64,000 nt of DNA from Massospora cicadina (taxonomy: Eukaryota; Entomophthoromycota; Entomophthoromycetes; Entomophthorales; Entomophthoraceae): assembly GCA_022478985.1 (NCBI GenBank), contig JAKSZP010015913.1, positions 1-64,000 of the forward strand, written 5' to 3'. The notes under the pieces are model-generated. The model ran no database searches, was not told the origin of the DNA, and saw nothing but the letters and a program-made list of their open reading frames with translations. Position numbers and translations under genes: made by a program. Shown here one piece after another: positions 44,160-57,375 of this stretch. Position 1 is the stretch's first letter. Each line of letters opens with the position of its first letter.

Positions 44160-45240
44160 AACCCTCCAATGCTTCCCCTTGAAACTATATTAAGAATAGT
44201 TGCCCTGGAAAAGCAACTCATCAGCGCTTTATTCATATCTCAAAGTGCTTGAGCAGAACCCATTAAAATTCCCTTTTAAAGACAAGTACACCCCAAGTGA
44301 AGGGAGCATTGCTTCCTTTTTGTATATTTATGAAGCTGCCATGCATAACATCGATGAATCCCCCCCTTGGGTTGGGACCATCTAGTACTAAAAAAAATGA
44401 AGCTGCCATGCATGGCACAACGAATAATCAAAAAGTGCAAAACATCCTTCCTTGCTTAAGTCACCTGGCACAAGAGATGATAGCCCCTTATATGGACACT
44501 CTGCATACCTGGGCAGAGGTAAAAGAGGCTCTCTTGGCTGAATTTGGTTCTAAGAAGAGTCTTAACAGGGATAAACAGGCTTTTATGCGCCTTGGCATGT
44601 ATGAGGGCGAACTGACCACTGCCTTTGCTGAGCAAAACTACCTCGCTGCACAAAGGTTATCAATAGCTAACATGATAACCCTGGATGATTCTATCGCAGC
44701 CATGTTAACTGGGTTAGCTTCTCAACCCTCTCTCGCCAGGCATATCATTTCAGTGAAAATCCACTTTACAAATATCTGCAACATAAAAGAGGCTCTGCTA
44801 GATGTTGCTGATTTCCATACATGTGCAACATCGATTGAAGCTGAGGTGAAATCTTCAACTTTAACCATTGAGGAAATTTTTCCTGTAAAACAGTTGGGGG
44901 TGAGCACACCTGTGCCTATCCACCCATTGAACCTGCTTCCTCAGTGCGACTTAAAAATGATATCACTCCATCCTGTAACTCAAAGACTTTTAAGGTAGTT
45001 AATACCATACTCCTGACCAAGCTCACCAAAGCTGCTGTGCCTTCCCCTCCAGCCAAGCTGGTAGTTGCGCGCCCTAAAGCTACCTAATCTCATGTGGCTG
45101 CCTCCCCTACCTCAATCAAAGCCTTTCCAGTTTTTGAGAATACTCCTGTGGATGAATTTGAGGGGGTGACGATGATGTTGGCTACTACTTATGGGGAGTT
45201 CCCGCAGAAGTGAAGGTCCCTGATTGATTAAACGCTGAAG
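44160..45240 (+). pseudogene. Element D gag
   Basis: The start is frameshifted (44200-44385 against 44297-44998). The second frame carries Gag-like helices: NILPCLSHLAQEMIAPYMDT, AEVKEALLAEFGSKKSLNRD and ELTTAFAEQNYLAAQRL. A short duplication of GAAGCTGCCATGCATRRCA (44332 and 44398) explains the frame change. No zinc knuckle seen. Confidence 0.75.
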
Positions 45241-45374
45241 GAGTAGATGAAACCACCATACCTGAGAAAACGTACCTCAGCCAAATATTAGGGTGCCCAA
45301 AAGTCATTGAAAATGTCAGTGATGGTGATGAGTTCTTAGCTGGCTTGATTTGACCTCTTCAGCGGTTCCATACC

Positions 45375-46240
45375 ATGAAATCTATTTTGGATAAATACCC
45401 TGAGACTGTTTGTAAATTAACCTCCACTTTTTGGCTCAAAGAGGTCTTGGCCTTGTCTTCTAACTTTGGAGGAACACTCACCAAGGTTGAAGTGGTCATT
45501 CAAAAAATCCATATAATGGCCATCCTGGATACTGGCTCCCCAGTTAACGTAATCTCCCCTAATCTCATCAAAAAGATAAAGCTGGCGCCTGATTTGGAGT
45601 ACAATCAGGAGTTTGGAACCGCCAGTTCAAACAACACTCGCACCATTGGGGCATATTCTTCCCTTCCCATTTGAATTGGGAAGCTCATCTTATCAGCCCC
45701 AGAAGTGGCGTTGGACAACAACACCTATGATATGCTCGTAGGTACCCAATTTATGATGTAGTATGAGGGAATTATCAACATGAAGCAAAGTTTTCTCTTA
45801 TTACTCAACTACAAATTCTCTTTAGTCTTATCCAATAAAGAGCCCAGCAAGAACAGATACCCTTGCCTGGTTTGATCCCTTTTCAGCTATGACTTTGCAT
45901 TATACCACCTTGGGGTGTAACACAAAGTAATTGCCTGATTCAATTGATGGTAGGGACGGTATTATTTCTATGCTGCAGAAGAGGTTTTGATAAAACCTGG
46001 TTAACAACGAGTGGTTGACACAAAAATCACGCTTCAAATCCCACACCACTTCTTGTTGCACCTCATAAGTCTTGAGGGTGTTAGCCTCTTGGAACCTTGG
46101 GTATTTCCTGGGATGCTAGACCCAGCCTACCAGAGGCCTATTACTATTCTGCTGGGAAACCTCACCGGCAAGGACATGATTATAAGAAAAAAATCAGGAG
46201 ATTGGCTGAAGCTTATTAAACCCAGAAGAGGACATTGAAT
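45375..46240 (+). pseudogene. Element D protease and spacer
   Basis: Retropepsin motif AILDTGSPVNVIS with intact DTG (45528-45536). The frame closes at 45674. A spacer frame at 46011-46238 matches A at 15500-15758. Confidence 0.8.
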
Positions 46241-46519
46241 GTATCCATTTCATTGGCTCTATGGAGAATTTGGGCTTACCCATGGACAAACTGATATGTA
46301 CCTTTCCCAATGTTCATACTTTGGATAAGATGACCCCAAATGAGCTGAAAAAAGTCCATACATTACTAGATGAATATAGTGACATATTCTCCAAATTGGA
46401 TAATGACTATGGCTATATGAAGGGATGGTGCCACTCCATTAATGTGGGTGATGCCACCCTATTTGGTCCAAACCTTACCATAAGTCGAAGGTGGAATAAC
46501 AGCAGATGAGGAAGGAGCT

Positions 46520-47720
46520 CCAGAAGTTACTAGGCGTAGGGTTGCTAGTTCCTTTATAAAGCCCTTGGTCTTCCCCTCTTTTGCTAATTAAAAAGAAAAA
46601 TGGAGATCATTGGGTAGTCATGAACTACCGCAAGTTAAATAACTTCATAAAGAAGGATAGCTATCCTATCCCTCGCATTGATGATGCCCTGGCACAACTC
46701 TATGGCTCTAACTTTTTCTCCGCCATGGACTTGGCTAACGGCTATATGAAAATGTATCTTTCCCCTGAAGGCCAGGAGAAATGTGCTCTCATTTGTAGTG
46801 AGAGTCTCTTCCAACCAACCCAATAACCTCAAAGGTTGTGTAATGCACCTGCATCTTTCCAGCATGCGATGGATCACATTTTGCAGTACCTGAAGCTAAC
46901 TTGTGTTATTAATTTCTTTGTCATTATAGTGTTCTCAAAAACCTTCAATGAACATCTTGATCACCAGAGGGTGGTAATAACGGTTATGTAAGTCAAATAT
47001 CAAGCTAAAGACTTCCAAATGTAACTTCTTTCAAAGAAAATTTGATTTCCTTTGGCCATTCCATTTCTTGAGAGGGAATACAACCCATAAAAGTCAAGTT
47101 TGAAGCGATTTCAAAAATGCCTCCCTCTAAAAAAATTTATAGGATATTCAACTGTTTCTAGAGATAATGGGGTATTACCATCAGTTTATCTCCAAGTTCG
47201 ACCAGCTCAGCGAATCCCTCATTCGCCTATTGACTATGAACACCCCTTTCTATTGGGGTGCTGAACAGAAGGTCACTTTTAATACGTCAAAGCAACTTCT
47301 ACAATAACATCGTATCCTGAGGCATTCCAAGTATAGTAAACTGTTTATCCTGTTTACTGACGCCTCTGAATACGCCGTTGGGGCCATCTTAGCCTAACTG
47401 GATGAAAACGGTGTAGATCATCCTGTATCCTATTTTAGTAAGATGCTTTCAAAAACAGAATGTAACTATAGCGTTACAGAGAAGGAGTGCCTTGCCATTC
47501 TGTTAGCTGTGAAGCAATGCCTCCCTTTCCTTTATGGGACCACCTTCACTTTGGTTACTGACCATGCTTCGTTGGAATGGCTACAGAACATGAAAAAACC
47601 TACTGGCCAGTTAGCTCTCTAAGCTCTAAAGTTCCAGCATTATGATATGAAGATTAAACACCGTGCTGGAACCCCGTCACATGAATATTGATGGGTTAAC
47701 TAGGTTATCAGTCCTACACT
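46520..47720 (+). pseudogene. Element D RT and RNase H
   Basis: RT fingers and palm are readable at 46581-46826 (VVMNYRKLNNFIKKDSYPIP, then FFSAMDLANGY). The catalytic YLDD position reads FFVI (46914-46925), with both Asp codons lost. RNase H follows near 47340-47600 (ILFTDASEYAVGAIL, then NYSVTEKECLAILLAVKQ and TDHASLEWLQNM) with stops. Confidence 0.85.
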
Positions 47721-47899
47721 TGGATAATAGCGAGGCGGAGAGGCTATTTGTCCTCTTAATGACCCTAATGAATGGGAGGATGAGGATGTGCCTGTACAGA
47801 AAATGTTAGCCCAGCATTCTCACAACATCAAGGTGGAGAGTGAGAAATTATTTAAGCAGGTGAGGGGCAAAGTGGTTGCCTTACCTTTGGTCCTCAGAA

Positions 47900-48944
47900 T
47901 GCGTACCTGCTATTCTGGAAGCTCACTCCACCCTAGGTCATGGAGGAGCAAAGAAAAACTATGAGTGGATTAAGGATCAGTACTACTGGGAATGGATTAT
48001 GGAAACCATTTATTAAAGTCTTGGATTCCTGCTTTACGTGTAAAAAGCAATTCAGTTTCAAGACTAGATACCAATATCAACCAACTACCCCTCAATAAAT
48101 CGTTCCACACCATCAGCCTGGATGTAGTAGGTCCCCTCCCTCAGGCAACTGGTGGAAACAGATTTATTTTAGTCAGCGTTGACCACTTCTCTAAGTGGGT
48201 AAAGTCGTGGCTTTCCTGCCCAAACGGCCAAGGCCACAGCCACCTTTTTACATCAAAACAACTTCACTCATCACAGCTGTCCCCAAGTACTACTCTGCAA
48301 CAATGGTAAGAACTTCACCTCCAGAGTAGTCAAAATCTTGGACAATTCTATGGGAGCCCAACAACATTTCTCAGCTTCATATAATCCCTCTACCAATGGG
48401 ACCATGGAAAGAGCAAATGGAGCCTTGGTTTCCATTATACAAAAAATGGCCTCCTCTGATCCTCTTCACTGGAATCAATACTTACCAGTGCTCATATGGT
48501 ATACTGGATTAGCTATCACCAGATCTTAAAAATGTCTCCATTCCATGTCTTGTATTGGCAGGAACCAGGAATACCTGTCCTCTTATCAAGGGATGTCTTC
48601 TCTAGTGGTGAGGAACCTGAAAAAGCCATGAGAAGATTAGCTCACCTATCATTTAGCTTTAATCTGAGGATATGACAAACCTAACTAAAACGGTCACTAA
48701 AGAAGGACAAGCTGCCAATGAGCTTTAGTCTCCCCTGTCTTCATTTAAAGTGTCTGATATGGTCTTATACTACCATAATCACATCACTCCTATAAGCGGC
48801 AAGCTTGGCGCAATTTGGAAGGGTCCGTTTACCATCACTTACAAGAGAGGAAATGAGTACTCTATCAAATCCTTAGCTACAGGGATTACCATTAATCAGG
48901 TACATGGCCGTTTCTTACGGCCCTATTTTCCCCAACATTCTTGA
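47900..48944 (+). pseudogene. Element D integrase
   Basis: The zinc region shows HSTLGHGGAKKNYEWIKDQY with CFTCKKQ. The core has ISLDVVGPLPQ (first Asp present), a changed second site (CNNGKNF, Asn for Asp) and NGTMERANGAL with Glu kept. The C-terminal piece 48750-48944 has GKLGAIWKGPFTI and HGRFLRPYF, a GPY/F-type module. No chromodomain. Confidence 0.82.
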
Positions 48945-48953
48945 GGGGGGTGA
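48940..48953 (+). promoter_or_regulatory. Polypurine tract, element D
   Basis: CTTGAGGGGGGTGA directly before the 3' LTR. Confidence 0.72.
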
Positions 48954-49711
48954 TGTCAGACAATTGCTGTCTTGACTTTAGCAAAAGAATATTGTAGGTA
49001 AGAATAGTCTGACTTACCAAATACAATTGGCCAATTAAATGTCCAATCTCATAATAATATTGTTTTAAATGTAAATAATGACAATATCAGCTAAAAAAAA
49101 AACCCTGGTCAATTCTTGGTGGAACTACATGAATTGGGGCAACACTATTACAAGTACTAAGTGGGCAAGTAGCACCAAGTTGGGAAGTCAAATTTCTCCA
49201 AACCATTCAGGTAAACCTGGGGAGTCTATCAAGGTTTCTCCCCAGGTCACAACTATTTCTAAGCCAGCACTAAAGCAAAAACCACCCCTTTTATAGGCTT
49301 TGTGGGGGTCCCCCAGGGGGCAATAAATTTTGCTAAAGGGGATTGCCTGAAATTTATTAAATTGGTACCCCACAGGTACGTATTGCCAAAGATTAACGCC
49401 CCATCAGTCATTCATCCATAGTGAAGTGAGTTTTCTGAGCTTCAATAAGGCGAATCTACTTATTTCCTTATTAAACTGTATAAAGCTGTTCCAACTTTAT
49501 TAATGAATTCCCTTTGACCCTCAATACAATTTTAAATATAAACAGTCAGATATTAAGAGGGCTCCTTTTTTCTCTTCTCGCGCTTATAATAATAAAAACA
49601 TAAAAACTCACCTTTTTATTTTATTAATGTTTTAATTTTAAATTAATAAAACCATTGTGGAATTCAGTGGCATTTAACACCAGCGAGCTCACAACTAGTT
49701 GGATTTCTACA
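48954..49711 (+). repeat. Element D 3' LTR
   Basis: 758 bp partner of 43323-44081. Confidence 0.9.
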
Positions 49712-49716
49712 AAGAG

Positions 49717-51000
49717 GAAAATGGGGGCATAGAGGAAAATTCATGAGAGCTGGGGCAATAACCCATTGCTCATATACTACATGAGTTAGGCCTTATAACT
49801 GGGAAAACAGGTTCACTGGATCCTTTAAACTTTCATATTTCTAAAGGGTGCTGGCCATAGTCCAGGAAGAGGGTCTGTTCTTAAGGACTTACATTGGCTG
49901 AGTATGATAGTTTTCTCATCAACTTAAATCATTCTGTTAGCAACTTTAGCTAAAATGGACTTAGCTTTAAGATTATCATAATCTTGCTTTAGAGTCACAA
50001 TGTTATAAATTAAAAGTTTTCATGCTAAAAATTTTCTTTTATAAACCAAAGTATAAAAGTTATGCCAAGATTTTATATAAACAATTGTATTAAATGGAGC
50101 TCCTGATTGCTCTTATGCTGATAAAAGTAAAAAAATCAACAATAAATTTTGTGTTTGGCACTTATAAACCTTTCCAACAGCGGACATGATTTAATTATTA
50201 TTTTTGGATATGAAAAGTACTGGCGCATGCTTTCTTGAACCAGTTAGAGACCAAAACCTTTTAGTTGATTATTGTGTTCCTACTGTTTATCTCTTCCCTT
50301 ACTCTTAACCTTCATCTATGTTCAGTTAATTAGAGGCAACAAACACATGCTAAGGTTAAGTCTGATAGAAATCCTTTTTTTAATTATAAGCATAGGGGTT
50401 TTATACAAAGGTTAGTAAAATATGAAAGGATAATTAGAAATCATATTTAAGTAAAAGTCATTATAAGTTAATCTCCTGCAAGTGACCTATTCTGGACATG
50501 AATGGTGGACTCAATATTACTATTGCACTAAGGTCAAATTATGGATTCTTCTTAGCACTTTAAAATACACTTCTTGTGCACACTGATGTGTCCTTCTTTA
50601 TAGTATCATTATTTTTTAATGATAACATATATCTCTCCATAAGGACTAATAGCCATATTGTTAAGCTCATCATGTTAAATCATGTGATTATCTAAATTCT
50701 ATGATTCAATCTGTCAGACTTGCTCTCATTCTATTGTTGTTGTCCTAAAATCCATTGTCATTAGTTTTCAGTCCATTGCTGTACCTCAGATTGGCCAGAC
50801 TGATGTTCTCAAGAAACTAATGGTTGTTTCTTTTAATTCTTCCAACACAAGAGATATTACATGGCCATTTGCAGAATAATCTGCAACACAATTCCCAAGA
50901 TGAGATCTAGGGAAAAATAAGAGATTCTGGCATAAACGCTATTGTAAACAACTTTAGTAACTTTGTGTCATATTGTATACTTTACATATTAATTAAGGCA
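49717..51000. other. AT-rich spacer, nothing recognised
   Basis: No ORF, LTR, SINE tail or tRNA-like sequence was seen. Confidence 0.45.
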
Positions 51001-51807
51001 AGCTGGCCAGGGGATGGACAATACCAACTCTCAGAGGAGCTAGTAAACCTAACTCAAATCTAAAACGTGTGGAAAAAATGAATGGATTACTCAAACCAAT
51101 TTAAAACTAAAATAACCCAACCAGGGTAAAGGCAGTAAACTGCTAACTGTCCATGGCGGAGGGTGAGGGGGATCAGGAGGCTCATCATCCTCATCTGGGA
51201 TGGACAAAATTCAGCATAGAGCTGAGAGCATGGGTTTAGGTGCATCTTTAAAGGGGGTTGAGGTAGCAACGTGGGGCTTGTAACTCAATCTTTGCTATGA
51301 GAAGGATGGTGATGTATTTGAAAAAGGACTTTCTCAGCCTTGAGGCGAACCTTAGGAAGGGTGTTGAAGGTGATATGCTGTTGCTGGTGATGTAGGTTTT
51401 GGGCCAAATTTTGTGACTGTCACAACTTTTTGTATTGCTTTACTGGCAACTTGATGAAATTGGAGGTGTTCTCTTTTATGTGTTAAGTGATTGAAGGGAA
51501 GGTCAGGAAGGGGTAGGTCCTTGATTAAGACTGCAGCTGATTTTGCTATGGCCTTTTGGTGAGTGCAACAATCAGGGAGGCAACAGCCCCTTTGGTGAGT
51601 TGGTGGTCACTTCAGAATTTGTCAGCATTGGGAATGGAGCATGATACCAAGGCGGAAACTGAGATGTATATTCAGCATTTAAGTACATTTTGAGGCTTGG
51701 GGCCTTGACTGATTTGGGGATAAAGTTACCCAACTCATCAACCTCTTCAAGTAGTCCCATGGATCTTTGTTATAGATGAGCGGTTTATTGGTATTAGGGT
51801 TGACTGG
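51001..51807 (-). mobile_element. ORF1-only LINE derivative, copy 2 (3' part)
   Basis: The complement starts with a stretch like the C-terminal ORF1 part of copy 1: NKDPWDYL, then EVDELGNF and FPPWYHAPFPM, against NPWDLLAETDESGNI. It ends with the tail GTCCATCCCCTGGCCAGC (complement of 51001-51030). No RT or endonuclease lies between the ORF1 part and the tail, as in copy 1. The 5' part is cut off where the 5' LTR of element C begins and was not found beyond C. Frames are broken. Confidence 0.68.
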
Positions 51808-53197
51808 TGTAAGTCCCGGGGAATGTCCTCTGGCCATTGATTGGGCCAATTTTTCCATTCCTGGGTAAGAAGACACTGAAGAGGATGGTGGTACCCCTCA
51901 TTAATCAGGGCAATCTCGCTCACATAGTAGATGAGCGCTGGTTAACAGCTCTTCCACTTTGGATCCCACCCCTCAGTACCCACACTTACCTCAGCAGAAC
52001 TGTTATGGGGAATCAGCGAAATCTAAGGTGAGATTGTCAAATTAGAATCAATCAAATTTAATTCAAGTGGTAATCTGGACGATTCTCAGATCTCAAATGG
52101 CCAGAAAAGCATGAAGACTGAGCTATCAGCTGAAACGCCTAACAGTTATAATTCAGTTTACATGATGATATAAAAAATCCCCTCCTCCCAAATCCGTCAG
52201 TATCACCCCTGATGGGCAGCTTCCTGCCAGCAAATTTTTCGTTGCGCCTGATGCAATGCCACTGACCAAACAAATGGCCCAGCGACTGTGTGGGTGAGTT
52301 GGGCATCCCAAACCTGTTCACAAACAAATGGACCTGTCCCTATGTGGGGTGGCCTTGGGGGATTCCCATCACTCGTCAGGCTAAAAGCCATCACACCAAA
52401 TGTCAGAAATGCAGCTGAGCCTCAGCTTGGACATTTGAGGTTGAACCAACAGCAACTCAGCCTGCTGCCAAATTTTTTGATGTCAGTTCTCAAGGAACAA
52501 ACCCGCCCATTCCCAAATAATTCACTGGTTAGGTCGAAATTGAGGGTCCCAATCCCAACTTGTCACCACCCCAATTCAACCACTATTTAATCAGTTGCAT
52601 AGCACTGAGAAAATTGTTGGTCAATTTTCTTCATTTTCCTTTATTAAAAATTTTGTCAAAAACCAAATAATTTTTATTGTATTATTCCTTTTGACTGCAT
52701 CCCTGATGGCGTTTCCCTGGTGGCCTGCCAGTCCATATACTGGATGGGCTCTACCAGTACTCTTGGTCACTATGGCCCCCTCCTTCATCAATTGGATTCA
52801 GTGAGTCTGATACTTTTGGCTCCTTTAACCCCATTATCGTGAACTTCTAGTACCAGTACATAGAAACTTGTGGCCTTACATCCACCAATTGCAAGAGAGA
52901 ATCTGTCTCCTTGCCTCCCCAGTTGAAATGATCCCATATGCCAATGAACTCATCAAAACTATCTCTGTGATACCACCCCCTGCAGCAAGGCCCCCTGGGC
53001 TGGGAGTGGGCTCATTGTGGTTCATCGTCAGTATCATACTCACTGTTGTGCTGTACCAACAATTCTTCATTTCCCAATGCCCAGCTCCATATCAAGTCAT
53101 TCAGTTGGCAATGTCTCTGGCATTCTGGCTTGCTTTTGGGTGCTTACGCATCCCAACTGGCAGGCCATTCTAAACTTCTTCTGCCATTTCCATGACA
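51808..53197 (+). repeat. Element C 5' LTR
   Basis: 1390 bp. It aligns with 57663-59083 along its length except for a diverged section near 52090-52230. It reads open into gag at its 3' end. Confidence 0.85.
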
Positions 53198-54459
53198 TAA
53201 TCAACCAACCATTATTTCCAGCCAATTCCGCCTTGTTCTTCAAACTGGGTGCTGCAGTGGTTACCCTTTACCAAATGAATGTGCAATTAGTAGTTTGCTG
53301 TTTGTTGTTTGTTTGGTCACTTTCCAACTTTGGGAGAAGTATCTGCTCTACATTGGGGAATCTTCTTCAATCCACCCAAGCAGCGTGGGTTGCGCCTCCT
53401 CCTCCTTCCACTAGCCCAGAAGGAAGTTCGAATGTCCCCTCCTGGGAGATCACCAATCAAGTTCTTGAGCGCTTGCTGAAGTGCAAATGCGTACAGCAAT
53501 TGCATTTAATAATATTTCCACGTTATCCCATGCCCAACAATGGGCTCGCATTGTTAGATGCTGTGGATGGGGATGCCCGCTGTTGGGTTATAGTTCTTTT
53601 GCGCTCTTCCTCACAAGCAGGAGTCTCCACCCCACTGACGGCTGTCTTGTCAGATGCCCTTGAAACCCCCTGTGTCACAATCAGACCACCTATTCAGACT
53701 GATTTATGCCATTACCAAAGCCTCCAGCCTGGTTTCTTTGATTTCTACCTTTTTGAACTGGCCCCCGCGTTGGGTCTCTCTATTGATATGCTTCAGGAAG
53801 TCTTTAGATCAGGCTTGGATTCAGGTTCTGCTCATCACAAGGTCTGGTCTTCCGTCCAAGGATCAGTAGATCAAATATGTGCTACCGCGACCACCATTAA
53901 CGCCTTGCCCCACCATGTCACCCGTTACCAGAAGGGGAATTTTATGATTGGCTTACCCAAAGTAGATGCTGACGATGCGTCTATCTTCAAACTTGCAGAA
54001 GATCTGGGTACCTATCCTGTTGTAACCCCTGGATCCGAGTTGTCTGATACAGAGTCACCTATAAATGAATCTGTTATGGCTCAGATGGAGGAAGTCTTTT
54101 CCCCCACCCTTGTACTCCCAATCTTCGCCCCAGCAAAAGCCCCTGACCTTACCCCCGATATGCCAGTTGTTTATTCAGTTGTAAAAGAGTTGGTCAAATC
54201 TTCTAATAAACAGAACTTCACTTATTTCCTATTGCCCATGAAGATTAGTGTCAGCTCGCACGATGTTTCTTTTGAGGCCCTGGTGGATACCGGAGCTGCT
54301 GGGAACTTCATGAGTGTCATATTGGCTCAGCAATTGGAACTGGGAATGGGGGAGGGCCCCTCAGTGATGGTGGACTCATATGATTCTCAGACCTTATATG
54401 TCGTTCGCCAACCAGTACCTTTTTCAAACAACAGTTCAGCTTCTGCAATCGATTTTTAG
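53198..54459 (+). pseudogene. Element C gag and protease
   Basis: One long frame runs from inside the 5' LTR (53017) to 54459. ATG choices are 53079 (in the LTR) and 53275, and the start is uncertain. The protein begins hydrophobic, then has a Pro-rich stretch and a Gag-like region. It ends in a retropepsin with FEALVDTGAAGNFMSVILA (catalytic codons 54286-54294). No zinc knuckle seen. It may still encode a full Gag-protease; it is called pseudogene because the element as a whole is broken downstream. Confidence 0.72.
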
Positions 54460-54530
54460 CCATACCAAACCTAGTGTTTCCAGTGATCTTAGGTGTGAGG
54501 CGGTGGTGCCAATAACATGTTAAGATTCAC

Positions 54531-55380
54531 TTGGAGTCTAATATGTTGTCATTTGCTAATGATCATCTGGAGGGAGAAATTTCCTTGATTGACACCCTTA
54601 AGAAGACACAAGGAACCAGTTCTATCACTTCCTTAGTCACTTCTGCGGGCATTCCAGCCGATTTTCCTGAGAGCTTTATGTGCTATTGGAGAATCTTTGA
54701 CTTGGAAAAGGTGGATAATCTGCCTCCACACACTAGGTTTTTTTGCAGGTTTCGAACAACCATGGAGTTGGTGAATATCAACTGCCTGTTGTATCCCCAT
54801 ACAGCGGATGAAGAAATTGCTCTCAATACCTGGTTGGACAATATGCTAAAAAAGGTTGGTTTTTCAAGGAGACTTCGCCCATCTTCTCCCCCATTGTCTT
54901 CGCTAGAAAGGTGGATGGTTCTCTTCATCCTTGCGTAGATTACAGCCATTTAAACAAAATAACAGTTACTGATCCCTACCCCCTGCCTCTGGAGGAGACA
55001 ATTAGCTAGGCAATTGCCAAATCCCGTGTGTTCTCTAAGCTGGATCTGTTGAACGCTTTCAGCCAAATTTGGGTAATGAAAGGGCAAGAATTGTTAACAG
55101 CAATCTGGATGAAGCGCGGCATTTTCCAATTCCATGTAATGCCCTTTGGGTTGAAAAATGCTCCTGCTACGTTCCAACATATGATCAAAAATGTACTGGG
55201 CGATCTTCGGTTTACCTGTGCAGTTGCATACATTGATGATATCCTGGTGCACTCCCTGACTCCCAAAAAACATGCTACTGACTTGGAAGCAGTGGTGGCC
55301 TCCTTGAATAAGGCAGGCTTATTCGTCAAGCCTTCCAATTTGAGTTTAAAAAGAGGAGGTTACCTTCCTTGGTAATCTAA
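54531..55380 (+). pseudogene. Element C reverse transcriptase
   Basis: Readable as KVDGSLHPCVDYSHLNKIT near 54910-54970. After a TAG (55006-55008) a frame at 55028-55375 has SKLDLLNAFSQIW, MPFGLKNAPATFQHMIKNVL and the box YIDD (55229-55240). The sequence around the box (MPFGLKNAP) differs from the MPQGLCNAP of A and B, so this is a different lineage. Confidence 0.87.
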
Positions 55381-55432
55381 TCCTCAAGGATGGTTATGCA
55401 ATCCCTCCCAACAAGTTAGATGCAAACTGAGA

Positions 55433-56030
55433 ATGGCCAACCCCAACTACACAGAAACAACTTCGGAGTTTCTTGGAAACCATCATTTTCCTAAAAAATT
55501 TTCCCCAGCACTTTCCCAGCTAGCTGCACCACTCCACCCACTTAAAGAGAAAAACAAACCATTTCGTTGGATGCCTGAATGCCAGCAGGCGTTCAAATCA
55601 ATCAAAGAGGTTTTTGTGTCCCCACTCATTTTGAGGCATGCTGATCCCACTAAGCCATATATTGTTGCATGTGATGCCTCATCAGTAGTGGTGGGAGTGG
55701 TCTTGCTTCAGGAATACGATGGTTTAGAACACCCAGTTACTTACTTTTCCCAGAAGTTTATGGCAACGGAGCAGTTGTGGGCTATCTATGACAAGGAATT
55801 GGCTGCTGTTGCGTGGTCATTAACTCATTGGTAGTATCTGTTGCAGGGTGCCCAACATGAATTGATAGTCCGCATGGATCACCAGGCTCTTTTATATTTT
55901 CTAAACCCCAAAAATTAGCACATCAGCAAGCTTGAACCTAACAGGAACTGTGCAGTCTTAACTTTAAATATGAATTTATAAAAGGGGCACTCAATGTGCT
56001 TCCCAATTTTCTAAGTCACAGCCCCGCCCA
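55433..56030 (+). pseudogene. Element C RNase H
   Basis: Open at 55433-55834 with FRWMPECQQAFKSIKEVF, YIVACDASSVVVGVVLLQ and QLWAIYDKELAAVAWSLTHW. A TAG at 55832-55834 breaks it. The remaining block (RMDHQALLYFLNPK) follows near 55872-55912. Confidence 0.82.
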
Positions 56031-56144
56031 CTGTTCCTTGGACCTGGAGTAATTGGACCTCATTACCGTGATTCCTGCCGCCCAAATTCTGTTGATCATC
56101 CCCCCATCATCTCATCTGTTGCTCTGCCTCCAGACGCCCCACTA

Positions 56145-57265
56145 GTGGCTCAGGTTTTAGCCAGCCAAATGGCTTGCCCTGAGGGCGTGGTGTTGGTCGA
56201 GCAGTTAGCTCACCAGAGTCACAAACATTCTCTATACTCCTTGGTGGAGGGAATAATTTACTTTTGGTCCCACATCTGGGTTCCTCCCTCCTTCCAATTG
56301 GAGGTATTCCGCGCACATCACGATCCCCCCACAATTGGACATCCTGGCAACAAAAAATGCATCGATTTGATTAAAAGGACCTTCAATTGGGCAGGTCTGA
56401 TGAAAGAGATTCTGGCCTGGATCGCCAATTGTGTTGCTTGTGCCAGGGCTAAGTCAGATCTCTCAGGTAAAAATGGCCTCCTGTAACCCTTACAGCAGGC
56501 GGAGGGTCCATGGACATCAGTGTCCGTGGACTTTATTGTTGAACTCCCCTGTTCTTATGGTTCACAGTTGTGATGGTGGTGGTGGATCGCTTCACAAAAA
56601 TTTCCCTTTTTATACCTTGTACTTCTGTGATTATGTCAGAAGAAATTACTCGCCTTTTTGTACGCCACATGTTCTTAATGTTTGATCTCCCCCAGGAGAT
56701 CATCAGTGACCATAGTTCCCAGTTCACCGCGCGATTCTGGAGTGAACTTCTATTTATTCTTAAAATATCCCCCAGTTACTCCATGGCATATCATCCCCAG
56801 TTTGATGGACAGAAGGAGCAGGTTAATCAAGTCCTTGAACAGTACCTGCGTTGCTATGCAGCAGCTGCACAGGATACTTGGCAAATGATCTTCCTCTCGC
56901 TCAATTTGCTTACAATAATGGGACCCACGCGTCCACGGGATTTTCCCCTATGAAGCAACGTTGGGGTACAACCTTCATTTTTGGTTGGACCGTGCTTGTG
57001 CCCCAAGGTCCAGGCGGCCGCAGATCACGCTGCTCACATCAGATCAACTCAAGCCTTAGTGCAGGAACACCTCACTAAGGCCATAGATGACTACAAGCGG
57101 TTTGCAGATTATAAGCGCCTTCCAGGTCATGATTTTATGGTGGGATCCTATATTATGCTTGATACCAGTTATATAAGAATTCAAGCCCCTTCCCATAAAT
57201 TTGCTAGTAAACGCTCAGGTCCCCATTTGGTGGAGGAGGTACTGGGAATGGAGCGTTCCAATTGA
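56145..57265 (+). pseudogene. Element C integrase
   Basis: The zinc domain is at 56145-56486 (HHDPPTIGHPGNKKCIDLIK, then IANCVACARAKS). The core shows VDFIVELP (about 56527), IISDHSSQF (about 56698) and GQKEQVNQVLEQYLR (about 56808), so the Asp-Asp-Glu residues remain, with frameshifts between them. The C-terminal part 56981-57265 has SKRSGPHLVEEVLG, and the words HVSQLSPF follow in another frame. Confidence 0.83.
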
Positions 57266-57375
57266 AGCTCCCTGCGCATTGGAATCAACATCCTGTTTTC
57301 CATGTTTCCCAGTTATCGCCCTTCAAGGGTACAATCCCTAGGAGCTGGAACCAATCATCATTGATAATGGGGAAG

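Larger units (their letters stand above)
43323..49711 (+). mobile_element. Ty3/gypsy LTR retrotransposon D
   Basis: LTRs 43323-44081 and 48954-49711 (759 and 758 bp) begin TGTCAGACAATTGC and end CTACA. TSD is AAGAA / AAGAG (43318-43322 and 49712-49716, one mismatch). The element is 6.4 kb with gag, protease (DTG kept), RT, RNase H and integrase in Ty3 order. It is the same family as A by LTR start, PPT, PBS and protein similarity. The RT active site is destroyed and all main frames are interrupted. Confidence 0.92.

Noticed and set aside
51837..52590. Plus- and minus-strand ORFs in the element C LTR
   Set aside because: The region is repeated at 57.7-58.4 kb as an LTR, and the frames are not conserved between the two copies.
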